Assembly: GCA_046331705.1 (NCBI GenBank)
Contig: JAXLQJ010000027.1
Coordinates: forward strand, 1 to 37,213
Direction of reading: 5' to 3'
From: JADJOY01 sp046331705 [NCBI: bacterium]
GTDB lineage: Bacteria; JADJOY01
Length of the DNA stretch: 37,213 nucleotides
The position numbers were made by a program, and so were the translations under genes. The notes under the pieces are model-generated. The model had not been told where the DNA came from, made no database searches, and saw nothing but the letters and a program-made list of their open reading frames with translations. Shown piece after piece: positions 18,701-26,293 of the stretch (positions are counted from its first letter, which is position 1; the number at the start of each line of letters is the position of its first letter).

Positions 18701-20479
18701 ACGGTCGAATGGGTACGGCCTTTGGCCGGCGAACGCGCCGTGAACACAGCCCCCACGCTCAGCCCAGACGGCGGCACCGTCTACGTGGGTACGTGGGGTG
18801 CACTCGAGGACGCGCCGCCGTACGACGGCAAGCTCTTCGCGCTCAACGCCCAAACCGGTGCCGTGCGCTGGGTCTTCAACCCGGATGAGCATGTGCCACG
18901 GGTGTCCGGTTCGTTCTACGGCACCATCGAAGGGGGGCCGACCATCGGGACGGACGGCACGATCTACATCGGGCGTGGGGATGGGCGGCTCTATGCGGTG
19001 TCTCCGAACGGTGACTACCTCTGGCGCTTCCAGACGTTCGACCGATACGTCGACGCCAATGGAAGCTTCTGCAACGCCGCGAACGCCGGGTGCGTGCCCG
19101 CCGACACACCCGAAGAAGACCCGTACTTCCCGGCGATCGGTGGCGAGATTCTCGGTGCTCCCCTACTTGACGACCGCGGCATCGTCTACTTCGCAACGAT
19201 GAAGGACAACGGCCGCCTGTGCGGCAGCCGGCGCAGCAACGCGGTGTACGCCGTGACCGCACGCGATGGGATCGTGATCGGCGGAGAGCAGCGCCCCGCC
19301 GGATACCTCGTCTGGCGCTACCCTGATCTCAACGATGGCGAGAACACGGTGTACGGGGTGCCGGGAGGCGTGCACTCGGGGATGCGTTCGTATACGACGA
19401 AGTTTTTTGCAACGCCGGTGCTCAGCCCCGATGGCACGACGTTGTACGTAGCAAGCGAACGGGTCTCGCCTCTCGTCGCCCCGTGTGACGGCCCGGACGC
19501 GGTGCGGTACACAAGAGACGACGTTGGTCTTGGTCCACAGTCGTTGACGTGCAGCACGGCGCCGTTGTCACCGATGCTGGATGTCAACCGTGGCTATGTC
19601 ATCGCCATCGACGTGAGCACCGGCCGCCCTCGTTGGATGGGCGGTAGCGGCCAGGAACACGCGTTCTCGGACACGTGTGCCGAATTCGGAGCAGGACCTG
19701 AGCGTAGCTACACGCACTATCTATCGCTGACCGTGGACGCCAACGGTATCATCTACGCCGGCGGTGAGAGCAACTGCCACGGGTGTACTGAGGCAGTTCC
19801 GACGCTCAGCGTGCTTCGCGACCTTCGCGACGCGCACAAGCCGGAACCCATCTGGCGATTTGCTGACAGCGATCCCAGCCTCACGGATGGGCTTGTGTAT
19901 TCCGCGGTCTCCGACGAATCGGACCATGTCTTCGCGTCGACCGGCAACAACGGCGGGGACGGGGCCGGCGGCCCCGGAGGCGGGCTCGCCGTGTTTCGTC
20001 GTGCCCACGCCGACGACCCTTCGCAACCCTACGACGGCGGAACGGGCGGTCTGGGGCTGAACGCCCTCCCCACGCCGCCGAGCCCGACGATCGTCAGGCC
20101 GACGCAGCTTGGCCTGCCACCGAGTGTGGGCGTGGGCGGGGTATTGCCGTGCACGATCCCAGGCGGTGGCGCTGGATGTGTCTTCGCGACCCGCGGGGAT
20201 ATCCGCCCCGCGGAGGGTGCGCCATCGAGCATCCCCGGCTCACTGATTCGCCTCAATGCCGATCTCTCGACGGTGCAGTGGTACTGGTTGAATGATCGCG
20301 ACGGGGTGATCGCTGAATTCGAGCTCGGTGGTGTGCCGGCACTTGGCGCCACTCTCGTAACCGGCAGTGGGAACATGCTGTATGTCGGTGAGCGCGTCTG
20401 CACCTCGACTTCGATCGTCTCGGCGTGCACGGGTGGTCAGCCGCCAACGTCCCATGTCTATGGGCTCAGCATTGAATGA
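15800..20479 (+). CDS. Large secreted FG-GAP / thrombospondin type-3 / PQQ-propeller protein
   Basis: This 1559-residue exported protein has a signal peptide at residues 1-25 with cleavage after ARA. Residues about 30-110 look like a carboxypeptidase-regulatory or Ig-like beta domain. FG-GAP/VCBS-type Ca-binding blades follow (DRDGDGDADF near 141, DLNGDGFHDIL near 452). Residues about 480-537 form a thrombospondin type-3-like Ca-binding segment with DGDGDGIDDI, then DNCPSTPNAQQQDGDGDQ and a final Cys pair. More FG-GAP blades come at about 618, 681, 738 and 871. From about 980 to the C-terminus is a PQQ-like beta-propeller (LSPDGGTVYVG, TDGTIYIGRGDGRLYAV, LSPDGTTLYVAS). No transmembrane anchor, LPXTG or recognised sorting tag ends it. 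ATG 15800 is used over GTG 15794. Function is unknown; adhesion or surface scaffolding is inferred from the domains. Base composition is less GC-rich than its neighbours. Confidence 0.88.
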   Translation: MSWARVVAAIVVVAFTSLSAADARAQSTSTLHGVVVLPGIPPTPVAGAQLMSPTGAGIVSDANGEFSIPNWPDEIGFGLGLAIVECSNTGVAGLRGPIPLDPSGVTDLGSIVLAGGLPFFNSANYVGIASGQQTALVAWGDRDGDGDADFCTTASVATGTAIHCFVNGGHGEFSPGFSTTVPGGMVRDFYVGAATAQHDGSLLYPSYDGESFAVIEDPESSATPVTIDLGGPAVALQLGQWVSAQFDIVAGIDDPSTGGGAVVHVAGSASCPNPPCATSPDVVFTTPGHISALAVGPIDEDALDDVLVLDRDSGTCTPLLWDAVSASFVASDPLPCPGDPRDARSFRYGDGSPGFLVIGTQPGQGDAGRLLVLRREASGEFTATAFDFGSDLRAIAISHEVLFTTTVAVTSAGDQSVYELTLDGDTGELTLRSPLATDHPNFMLSGVTSADLNGDGFHDILAATGQPMVARWLSVQAPGDGDGDGIDDIAELRHGTDCANPDSDEDAVLDLLDNCPSTPNAQQQDGDGDQVGDACDSDLVNSGSAGALNQPADGTFTKQIIAPIDLGSNGAGFGTFGLDYLSGQAPPNVPMVQWSSTDAVAWWQSWGWQAEDEIDFAAADIDGDGQDEVILSNMTRSTNGLQAVRRNLSGAWEAIADLFPPNPCIDDPSVTCPAGHRVTAGDLDGNGAPEVIVSAITEPTCTDGSSFHIFTLEPTPQLHYESRLWGGFNECGGFDLATADLDGNGSDELILGFAKVSNQVFAFQYDSSWVSAIGFIAPVVVFPFWDSGVRIATGHVNTVNPVDNPNERPQVLVATSSTGGGGSWTVLDPKTIYPAGISWDGFQAQAGSAPAFPEPIVGYGAEGGPLDIAAGNVDGDAFDEVIVTGKRSLGRGTIRVFGFDSKSLPAASWDQRHPMIATHPDSALLPYQRGGVALATLASWPTPGGSYFRHSGASPFHATHPGAGSSVTVEWVRPLAGERAVNTAPTLSPDGGTVYVGTWGALEDAPPYDGKLFALNAQTGAVRWVFNPDEHVPRVSGSFYGTIEGGPTIGTDGTIYIGRGDGRLYAVSPNGDYLWRFQTFDRYVDANGSFCNAANAGCVPADTPEEDPYFPAIGGEILGAPLLDDRGIVYFATMKDNGRLCGSRRSNAVYAVTARDGIVIGGEQRPAGYLVWRYPDLNDGENTVYGVPGGVHSGMRSYTTKFFATPVLSPDGTTLYVASERVSPLVAPCDGPDAVRYTRDDVGLGPQSLTCSTAPLSPMLDVNRGYVIAIDVSTGRPRWMGGSGQEHAFSDTCAEFGAGPERSYTHYLSLTVDANGIIYAGGESNCHGCTEAVPTLSVLRDLRDAHKPEPIWRFADSDPSLTDGLVYSAVSDESDHVFASTGNNGGDGAGGPGGGLAVFRRAHADDPSQPYDGGTGGLGLNALPTPPSPTIVRPTQLGLPPSVGVGGVLPCTIPGGGAGCVFATRGDIRPAEGAPSSIPGSLIRLNADLSTVQWYWLNDRDGVIAEFELGGVPALGATLVTGSGNMLYVGERVCTSTSIVSACTGGQPPTSHVYGLSIE

Positions 20480-20551
20480 TGCGCCAGAATGCGCCCGATC
20501 CTGCGGTCACGTGACGGGATGGCGCCATCGAGCGCGCCCAGGAGGTAGCCG

Positions 20552-21790
20552 ATGAGACTGCAGTGGCCCACCGCTTACGTCGCTCTGGCGTTCATGCCGG
20601 CAGTTGTTGGTTCTGCGCAGGCCGCGTGCACGATGCAGATCGTGGGTGACGATCTCTTCATCGACGGCTGCAATGTTCACGTCCGTAACGGTGCGGGATC
20701 GACCGGGACCGCGAACGGGCTCGGCAACCTCGTGATTGGCTACGACGAGCCGCGTGCCGGTACCACCCCCGCGGATCGCGCAGGATCCCACAACCTGGTC
20801 GTCGGACCGCTGCATCACTATTCGTCGTATGGCGGTGCGGTCATGGGCCGCCAGAACACGATCAGCGGCCCATACGCCACCGTAACCGGTGGCGGCGGAA
20901 ACACCGCGAGCGGTAACCGGTCCGTGGTGGCTGCTGGGCAGAACAACGTTGCAAGCGCGAAGTGGGCGGCTGTGGGTGGTGGGCAGGGCAACGCGGCCAC
21001 GGGCGACTTCGCGGTGGTGGCCGCGGGTGCCGAGGGAGTCGCGTCTGGTCGCGCTTCCGTCGTTGCCGGTGGCTATCAGAACCAGGCGACAGACCTTCAC
21101 ACGGCCGTCTTGGCGGGCGTTCGGGGGGTCGCGGGTCCGGGAACTCTGGGGCCGCCGCTCGCACTAACCGGAAGCCAGGGCGCTTCCGTCAGCGGCGGTC
21201 TCCGAAATGTGGCGCAGGGAGAAGCCGCGGCCGTGTCCGGAGGTTCGATGAACCTGGCGAGTGGGTGGTCCGCGTCGGTATCGGCGGGCGAAGCAAACAC
21301 GGCGGACGGGAGCGCCGCATCGGTGAGTGGGGGCTTCGGCAACACAACCAACAATGAACACTCTTCCGTGAGCGGTGGTGCCTACAACACAGCGGAGGGT
21401 GCAGGGTCATCGATAGGAGGAGGTTCGCGCAATACGACGTGGGACATGGGAGCCGTCGTTTCTGGCGGACTCGAGAACACGGCAATCGGCGTGGGGGCGG
21501 TGGTCTGCGGCGGTGCATACAACCAGGCGAACGACGCCTACACCACCGTCGCCGGCGGCGTTGCCAACGTCGCGGGCCCCGGCACGCCGCTCGATCCACC
21601 CGTGATGACGGGGAGCTTTGGCGCATCGGTGACCGGCGGACTGCAGAACGTGGCGACGGGAATCGCGGCGTCGGTCAGTGGCGGCCGGCAGAATGAGGCG
21701 ACGGCCAGCCAGTCCTCCGTCAGCGGCGGCGACGGCGTGACGGCCGGCACGCCCCAGTCGTGGGCGGCAGGGACGCTCCATTCGCCGTAG
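20552..21790 (+). CDS. Secreted YadA-head-like repeat protein lacking stalk and anchor
   Basis: This 412-residue protein has a signal peptide (cleavage after SAQA near residue 24). Nearly the whole mature chain is a run of about nineteen 15-residue repeats with consensus A-S-V-S-G-G-x-x-N-x-A-x-G-x-x, such as ASVSGGLRNVAQGEA and ASVSGGFGNTTNNEH. This is the pattern of left-handed beta-roll heads of trimeric autotransporter adhesins (YadA/Hia heads). There is no coiled-coil stalk and no YadA-type membrane anchor, and the protein ends shortly after the last repeat. Two repeats carry a 12-residue insertion (AGPGT...PP...TGS) at residues 184 and 331, marking a 147-residue super-unit. GGAGG seven bases before the ATG gives a strong start. 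It lies 72 bp after the large FG-GAP gene, probably in the same transcript. The trimeric-adhesin analogy is inference. Confidence 0.85.
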   Translation: MRLQWPTAYVALAFMPAVVGSAQAACTMQIVGDDLFIDGCNVHVRNGAGSTGTANGLGNLVIGYDEPRAGTTPADRAGSHNLVVGPLHHYSSYGGAVMGRQNTISGPYATVTGGGGNTASGNRSVVAAGQNNVASAKWAAVGGGQGNAATGDFAVVAAGAEGVASGRASVVAGGYQNQATDLHTAVLAGVRGVAGPGTLGPPLALTGSQGASVSGGLRNVAQGEAAAVSGGSMNLASGWSASVSAGEANTADGSAASVSGGFGNTTNNEHSSVSGGAYNTAEGAGSSIGGGSRNTTWDMGAVVSGGLENTAIGVGAVVCGGAYNQANDAYTTVAGGVANVAGPGTPLDPPVMTGSFGASVTGGLQNVATGIAASVSGGRQNEATASQSSVSGGDGVTAGTPQSWAAGTLHSP

Positions 21791-22104
21791 TCGTCAGCGG
21801 CGCTGCTCGGCGCATCGGACACGCTACGACGCGAGTCGATCGACATCACGCGCGCAGGGCTGCCGCTTGCAGGACGCACGACCGCGTCGTCGTTCGTCTG
21901 CTGAATGTGCGTTGTCGGCACATTGATCGATTCCAGATTGTTGATGATCGCGACCGGAGGGGTGGCGCCCGGCTTGCGGTCGCGAACTGGCGCGAGGGTG
22001 CGCCGACGGGTGACGGCGCGCGCGGGCTCGGATGGGTGGGGTGCGACGCGTCGTCACTGCGGGCGGCGAATCGGGGACGATCCTCAACTCGTTGGGGGGA
22101 ATGC
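21791..22104. other. Gap without a recognisable gene
   Basis: These 314 bases hold no frame I can support on either strand. Continuing past the stop of the repeat protein in the same frame gives only about 37 residues with no repeat pattern, so that stop appears genuine. The stretch is again A/T-richer around 21900-21955. Confidence 0.45.
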
Positions 22105-22506
22105 ATGAGCATCAACGCCGCGCTGCACTCCGGATCGCGGTGCTATTTCTTCGCCGGGAAACGCTACATCCGTGCGACGCGCGGGGACACTGGGGCCGGA
22201 ACCGTGGATCCGGGCTCCCCGCAGCTGCTATTCGAGTGGCATTGGCGCGGAGATTCGGCGGCCGTGAGTTCAGTCGCGTGCACTTCAAATCGCGGGTTGG
22301 GATCACCACGACGATCACCACCTTTCTGGACGATCAGTTCGCGGGTATTCGCGATCTCTATACGGGCCCGCGTCAGGGGCGCGCCCCGGTGGGCAGAGCG
22401 GCCGAGTCCGGAGTGCCGGCCCGGACTGCGCGCGAGAGTGAGTGACGCGCGGCGCCGGCCCGTGGGGTCGGCGCGCTACGGCGCGCGCGGTGTGGTGAGG
22501 TCGTAG
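22105..22506 (+). pseudogene. Fragment with one hemopexin-like repeat, probable gene remnant
   Basis: ATG 22105, with GGGGGA a few bases upstream, opens a 133-residue frame. Residues 2-47 read like a single hemopexin repeat: INAALHSGSRCYFFAGKRYI, then R-x-TRGDTGAGTVDPGSP and FEWHW, matching the family pattern of an (I/D)AAL start, YFF-G--YIR and VDPGYP followed by a W-rich turn. Photopexin-like bacterial proteins repeat this unit four or more times. Here the homology stops at 22245, and the rest is Arg/Pro/Ser-rich shadow-like sequence that runs into the 3' end of the minus-strand glycosyltransferase gene. The other two frames show no further repeat. I read it as a decayed hemopexin-domain gene; a short expressed single-repeat protein is possible. 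Confidence 0.55.
22452..22474 (-). terminator. Imperfect hairpin just past the glycosyltransferase stop
   Basis: GCGCCG-G-CCC (22452-22461) faces GGGG-T-CGGCGC (22464-22474), giving a GC-rich stem with one internal mismatch immediately downstream of the minus-strand stop at 22476. No T-run is present. Candidate terminator only. Confidence 0.3.
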
Positions 22507-24182
22507 ATGCGGATCCGGTCGTCGCCGCGCTCGGCGGCGGTGCGGATGAAGTCGAGCGTGCCCTGGAAGTCGAAGTTCATCTCGAACTTGGGCTGAAGGA
22601 AGCGGCCGGTCGGGTTCGGGAAATCGGCGACGGGGGTGCGGCCGCGGATCGCCGATTCGTAGACGCGGAAGCGATCGGCGAACTTCGGGTTGAAGCGCAG
22701 CGCGGCTTCCGCGACGTCGGCCACGAGATAGCGATGGCCGGCGCGCACCAGGCGGTCGAGCTCGGCCTCGGTCTCGGGAACGAAGCGCGCCGCTTCGCCG
22801 CTCGTGTAGACCTCGGACACGTACGCCTGGGTGCTCACGTGGCGCACGCCGCCGTGGGCGCGTAGCCAGGCGATCGCTTGGGGCCACGCGTAGCGCGCGG
22901 CGCGGATCTCGACGGCGCGGGTCAGCATCTCGCCACAGGCCACCAGCCCGAGGACGAGCGCCACCGTTCGCGCTCGCGGGCTGCGGTCGCGAAGCCACGC
23001 TGCCGCGCCGACTCCGATCGCGATGGCCCCCGCGAACGTGAGCACCACGCCGTAGCGCATGTGCGCCACCCGCGAGACGCTGAAGAGCGCAGCCGGGATG
23101 ACGAGCAGGCCGATCGGTAGCAAGCGTGCGATGCCGCGTAGGCGCGCGCAGCCCACCAGCCCCACCACGAGCGCCGCGCTCCACAGCCAACCGTTCACCT
23201 GCGTCAGCAGGTAGGGGTAGGTGGGCCAGTTGGCGGGGTTGAGCCCGCCGCCGGAGCCGAGCGCGAATTGGTAGAGGTTTTGCTCCAGGTAGGTGTGTAC
23301 GGGAAGCGGGGACGCGAGCCTGCGGTTGAGCAGCAGCACGCCGTAGTAGGGAAGCTCGGCCGCAGCGAGCGGCAGCGCGGCGAAGAGCGCGAAGCGGCCG
23401 ATTCGCGCCAGGAATCGATCGAACGGCAGCGTGGCCGTGCGCCAGGCCTCGATCTCGAGTGCCAGGAAGAGCGGGCCGAGAATGGCCCAGCGCGCATGGC
23501 TGAGCAGCATCAGGCCGAGGGACAAGCCTGCCAGCGGGACCCCGCGGATGGGCTCGGTTTCCAGTCGCTCGCGACTGCGCAGATAGAGATTGAGCGCGAC
23601 TCCCACGAAGAAGAGCGACGCGCCCTCGGAAAAGCCTTCCCGCGAATAGAGGACGTGATACGGGGCGAAGGCAAGGGCGAGGGTGGTGATCGGTGCGGCG
23701 ATCTCCCCTGCGCCGAAGCGCGCGCCGAGTCGCTCGGCGAGCCGTCCCGCGAGCGGGATCGTGAGCCAGCCCAACAGCGCGCTCGCGAGGCACGCCACGA
23801 ACGGTACATCGCCCACCAGCCCCATCAGCGCGACCGTCGCGGCGGTGTGCGCGGGGCGGCCGTAGAACGGCGGCTGACCGATGGTTTCGGCGCGAATCCG
23901 CGCGATCTCGGGCTCGAGCTTCCACAGGTCCTGGCCCGTGCGCCGCTCGTCGATCCAGCGCCCGGCGCTCGCACGCAGCGCGCGGGCGCCGGTCGTGAAG
24001 AACCGCGCCTCGAGCTGCATGTATGCGTCGTCCCACAGGATCGGTCCCGAATCCTGCAGATCGGCGAGGCGCAGCCAGCCGCCCACGCCCATGGCCACCA
24101 CCAGCATCGCCAGCCGCAACCGCACGCGGCTGCGCTGCGCGCGGGCGGCGTCGACGGTCGACGTTGCCGAAGCGGCGCTCAT
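22476..24182 (-). CDS. Membrane glycosyltransferase of the GT-C / ArnT-PMT type (putative)
   Basis: This 568-residue polytopic membrane protein has about ten hydrophobic helices in the first 430 residues and a soluble C-terminal domain of about 130 residues. The first periplasmic loop carries the acidic pair in ILWDDAYMQLEARFF (about residues 49-63), the position of the catalytic or metal-binding Asp in GT39/GT83-like enzymes that use polyprenyl-phosphate sugars. FAPYHVLYSREGFSEGASLF is a second typical helix-loop of such enzymes. The acceptor is unknown; lipids, glycans or secreted proteins are possible. The ATG at 24182 gives a basic cytoplasmic N-terminus before helix 1. It is divergent from the hydrolase gene with only 48 bp between starts, so the two may share a control region. 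Confidence 0.8.
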   Translation of the reverse strand: MSAASATSTVDAARAQRSRVRLRLAMLVVAMGVGGWLRLADLQDSGPILWDDAYMQLEARFFTTGARALRASAGRWIDERRTGQDLWKLEPEIARIRAETIGQPPFYGRPAHTAATVALMGLVGDVPFVACLASALLGWLTIPLAGRLAERLGARFGAGEIAAPITTLALAFAPYHVLYSREGFSEGASLFFVGVALNLYLRSRERLETEPIRGVPLAGLSLGLMLLSHARWAILGPLFLALEIEAWRTATLPFDRFLARIGRFALFAALPLAAAELPYYGVLLLNRRLASPLPVHTYLEQNLYQFALGSGGGLNPANWPTYPYLLTQVNGWLWSAALVVGLVGCARLRGIARLLPIGLLVIPAALFSVSRVAHMRYGVVLTFAGAIAIGVGAAAWLRDRSPRARTVALVLGLVACGEMLTRAVEIRAARYAWPQAIAWLRAHGGVRHVSTQAYVSEVYTSGEAARFVPETEAELDRLVRAGHRYLVADVAEAALRFNPKFADRFRVYESAIRGRTPVADFPNPTGRFLQPKFEMNFDFQGTLDFIRTAAERGDDRIRIYDLTTPRAP

Positions 24183-24230
24183 GGGCGGCGCACTTTACTT
24201 GGGGGAACCCGCGCATGTAGTCCTGCGGCG

Positions 24231-26264
24231 ATGCGCCGATTCGCCGCCGCGATGCTGGGACTCGTGCTCGTCGCCGCGGCGCGCTGCGGCTCCGATGGGC
24301 CGCCGCCGCACGCCATCGCCGGTGCCACCGCGCGCTTCGATCTGAGCGCGGCTGGTGGGTTCTACGATCTTCCGTACCCGTCCGATCTCCGTCGCGACGC
24401 GGACGGCACCCTCGACTTCCACGACTTCCCGTATCCGGCCTCGAGCCCGGTGGCGTTCCTGCTGAAGCGCTACGTCGATCTCGCCGACGGCACGACCGGA
24501 GCCGGGCCGAGCGCGGCGCTCTTCTTCGCGTTCGACGCGCCGCTCGATCCAGCGTCCTTGCCGGGCACGCCGGAATCGGCGCTCGATGCCGCGTCGTCGG
24601 TGCAGCTCGTGGACGTCGATCCCGGGAGCCCGCATCTCGGCCAGCGCTGGCCGCTCACGATGCGATTTCGCGCCGACGCGCAGACGTATGGCCCGGCGAA
24701 CCTGCTCGCGATCCTGCCGCGTCTGGGTTTCCCGTTGCGACGCGCCACGCGCTACGCGGCGATCGTCACTCGCGAGGCGCGCTCCGCCGATGGCGCACCC
24801 CTCGGTAGCCCGCTCGCACTCGAGGAGCTCAAGCGCGGCCGTGTGCCGGCGGGAGAGCGTGGCGCCGCGGCGCTCGCGCTCTACGAGCCCGCGCTCCGCG
24901 CGCTGGAATCGCACGGCGTCGCGCGCGAGCGGATCGCCGCGATGACGGTGTTCACCAGCGCCGATGCCGTGGGCGGCCTGCTCGCGATGCGCGAGTGGGC
25001 GCTCGCCAACGAGCCCGATCCCCGGCCCGAGTCAGCGCTCGCGCGCAGCGACGTCTTCGACGATTACTGCGTCTACGAAGGCCGCGTTCGCGTGCCCGTC
25101 TTTCAGGACGGCACGAGCCCATACACGTTCGCCGGCGGCGAGATCCACTTCGACGAGCGCGGCGCGCCGATCGTCCAGCGCCACGAGTCGGTTCGATTCG
25201 CCGTGACCACGCCACGCGCGCGAATGCCGTCGAGCGGCTGGCCGATCCTGCTCTACGAGCACGGCGGTAGCGGGACGTATCGCGAGGTGATCGAGCGTGG
25301 GGCGCTTCCCGATCCGCCCGCCGGCTCGGGGCCAGCGCAAGTGCTCGCACGCCGCGGCATCGCGGCCTTCGGCAAGGACGGCGCCACCAACGTGAATCGC
25401 GGCAACCCCACCGGCGGGCTCCTCTTCTTCAACTTCCTCAACCCGGTGGCGTTTCGCGACAACGTCCGGCAATCGGCGTTCGAGCAGACGGTGGCGGTGC
25501 GGATGCTGCGTGCGCTCGCGTTCGACGCGCGCGATTGCCCCGGTGCCGACACGAGCGCCGCTGCCGATGGGCTGGTCCACTACGACTCCGCGCACGTCCT
25601 CTTCATGGGCCACTCGACCGGCTCGACGGTGGGCCCGCCGTTCGTCGCCGTGGAGCCGGCCATCGAAGGCGCGGTGTTCTCCGGCTCGGGTGTCTCGTAC
25701 ATCCGCCAGGTTCAGTACAAATCGCAGCCGATCCCGCTGGCGCCGGTGGTGCGGCTCCTGCTCGCACCCGACGAGGACCTCGACGACTTCCGGCCATTCC
25801 TGAGCGTGATCCAGACCGGCTGGGAGGAGGCGGAGCCGCTCGACTACGAGCCCTACGTCGTGCGCGAGCCGCTCGCCGGCGCCCGCTCGCGCTCGGTGTT
25901 CGCGTCGTTCGGCATCCTCGACACGTACAATCCGCCGCCCGCCGAGAACCCGGGCGTCCCAGCGCTCGGCTTGGATGCCGTGGGCCCGCTCGTGGACGAT
26001 GCCATCCGCGACGATCTCGCGCTCTCGGGCCACGCCTTGCGCGACGCGCCGGTGCGCGGCAACGTGGTCGCGAGCGACGGCAGCGCGGCCACGGCGGCGG
26101 TTCGTCAGTTCCGCGCCGACTCGTTCACGAACGAAGGACACTACGTGCTCTTCCAGCTCGAAGACGGGAAGCACGCTTACGGCTGTTTCCTCGCGACGTT
26201 GGTGCGCGACGGAGTCGCGACGGTGCCGGGTGCGGCGAGCGACTCGATGGCGCCGTGCGAGTGA
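24231..26264 (+). CDS. Secreted alpha/beta hydrolase (lipase/esterase-like)
   Basis: This 677-residue exported protein starts MRRFAAAMLGLVLVAAARCG, a signal peptide with a lipobox-like end in which Arg occupies the -1 site, so lipidation is doubtful. After a beta-rich N-terminal half, PILLYEHGGSGTYREV (near residue 340) resembles the oxyanion-hole strand, and VLFMGHSTGST carries the GxSxG nucleophile elbow with Ser462. The late FTNEGHYVLF offers a candidate catalytic His. The layout (a large N-terminal domain before the hydrolase core) is like that of secreted lipase-type proteins of deltaproteobacteria. ATG 24231 starts the signal peptide exactly; the open frame upstream of it is antisense to the glycosyltransferase gene. 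Its stop is only 8 bases from the IS701 target site. Substrate unknown. Confidence 0.85.
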   Translation: MRRFAAAMLGLVLVAAARCGSDGPPPHAIAGATARFDLSAAGGFYDLPYPSDLRRDADGTLDFHDFPYPASSPVAFLLKRYVDLADGTTGAGPSAALFFAFDAPLDPASLPGTPESALDAASSVQLVDVDPGSPHLGQRWPLTMRFRADAQTYGPANLLAILPRLGFPLRRATRYAAIVTREARSADGAPLGSPLALEELKRGRVPAGERGAAALALYEPALRALESHGVARERIAAMTVFTSADAVGGLLAMREWALANEPDPRPESALARSDVFDDYCVYEGRVRVPVFQDGTSPYTFAGGEIHFDERGAPIVQRHESVRFAVTTPRARMPSSGWPILLYEHGGSGTYREVIERGALPDPPAGSGPAQVLARRGIAAFGKDGATNVNRGNPTGGLLFFNFLNPVAFRDNVRQSAFEQTVAVRMLRALAFDARDCPGADTSAAADGLVHYDSAHVLFMGHSTGSTVGPPFVAVEPAIEGAVFSGSGVSYIRQVQYKSQPIPLAPVVRLLLAPDEDLDDFRPFLSVIQTGWEEAEPLDYEPYVVREPLAGARSRSVFASFGILDTYNPPPAENPGVPALGLDAVGPLVDDAIRDDLALSGHALRDAPVRGNVVASDGSAATAAVRQFRADSFTNEGHYVLFQLEDGKHAYGCFLATLVRDGVATVPGAASDSMAPCE

Positions 26265-26272
26265 TCGGCGCG

Positions 26273-26276
26273 CTAA
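26273..26276. repeat. Left copy of the CTAA target-site duplication
   Basis: CTAA immediately left of the element equals CTAA at 27741-27744 on its right. Four-base duplications with YTAR preference are typical of the IS701 family. Confidence 0.85.
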
Positions 26277-26289
26277 TACTACTGTGTCA
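26277..26289 (+). repeat. Left terminal inverted repeat of the IS701-family element
   Basis: TACTACTGTGTCA here is the exact reverse complement of 27728-27740; imperfect similarity continues for a few more bases (CAAG versus TAAA). Confidence 0.9.
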
Positions 26290-26293
26290 CAAG

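Noticed and set aside
20552-21790. DNA-level tandem repeat or CRISPR-like array in the repeat protein
   Set aside because: The periodicity is 45 bp and coding; the DNA copies are strongly diverged and there are no conserved direct repeats with unique spacers.
22032-22445. Alternative frame containing SRVGITTTITTFLDDQFAGI
   Set aside because: Considered as the continuation of the hemopexin-like protein after a frameshift, but the segment has no hemopexin pattern.
23268-24230. Upstream in-frame extension of the alpha/beta hydrolase
   Set aside because: The extension lies antisense to the glycosyltransferase gene and is Arg/Glu/Gln-rich; the signal peptide at 24231 fixes the start.
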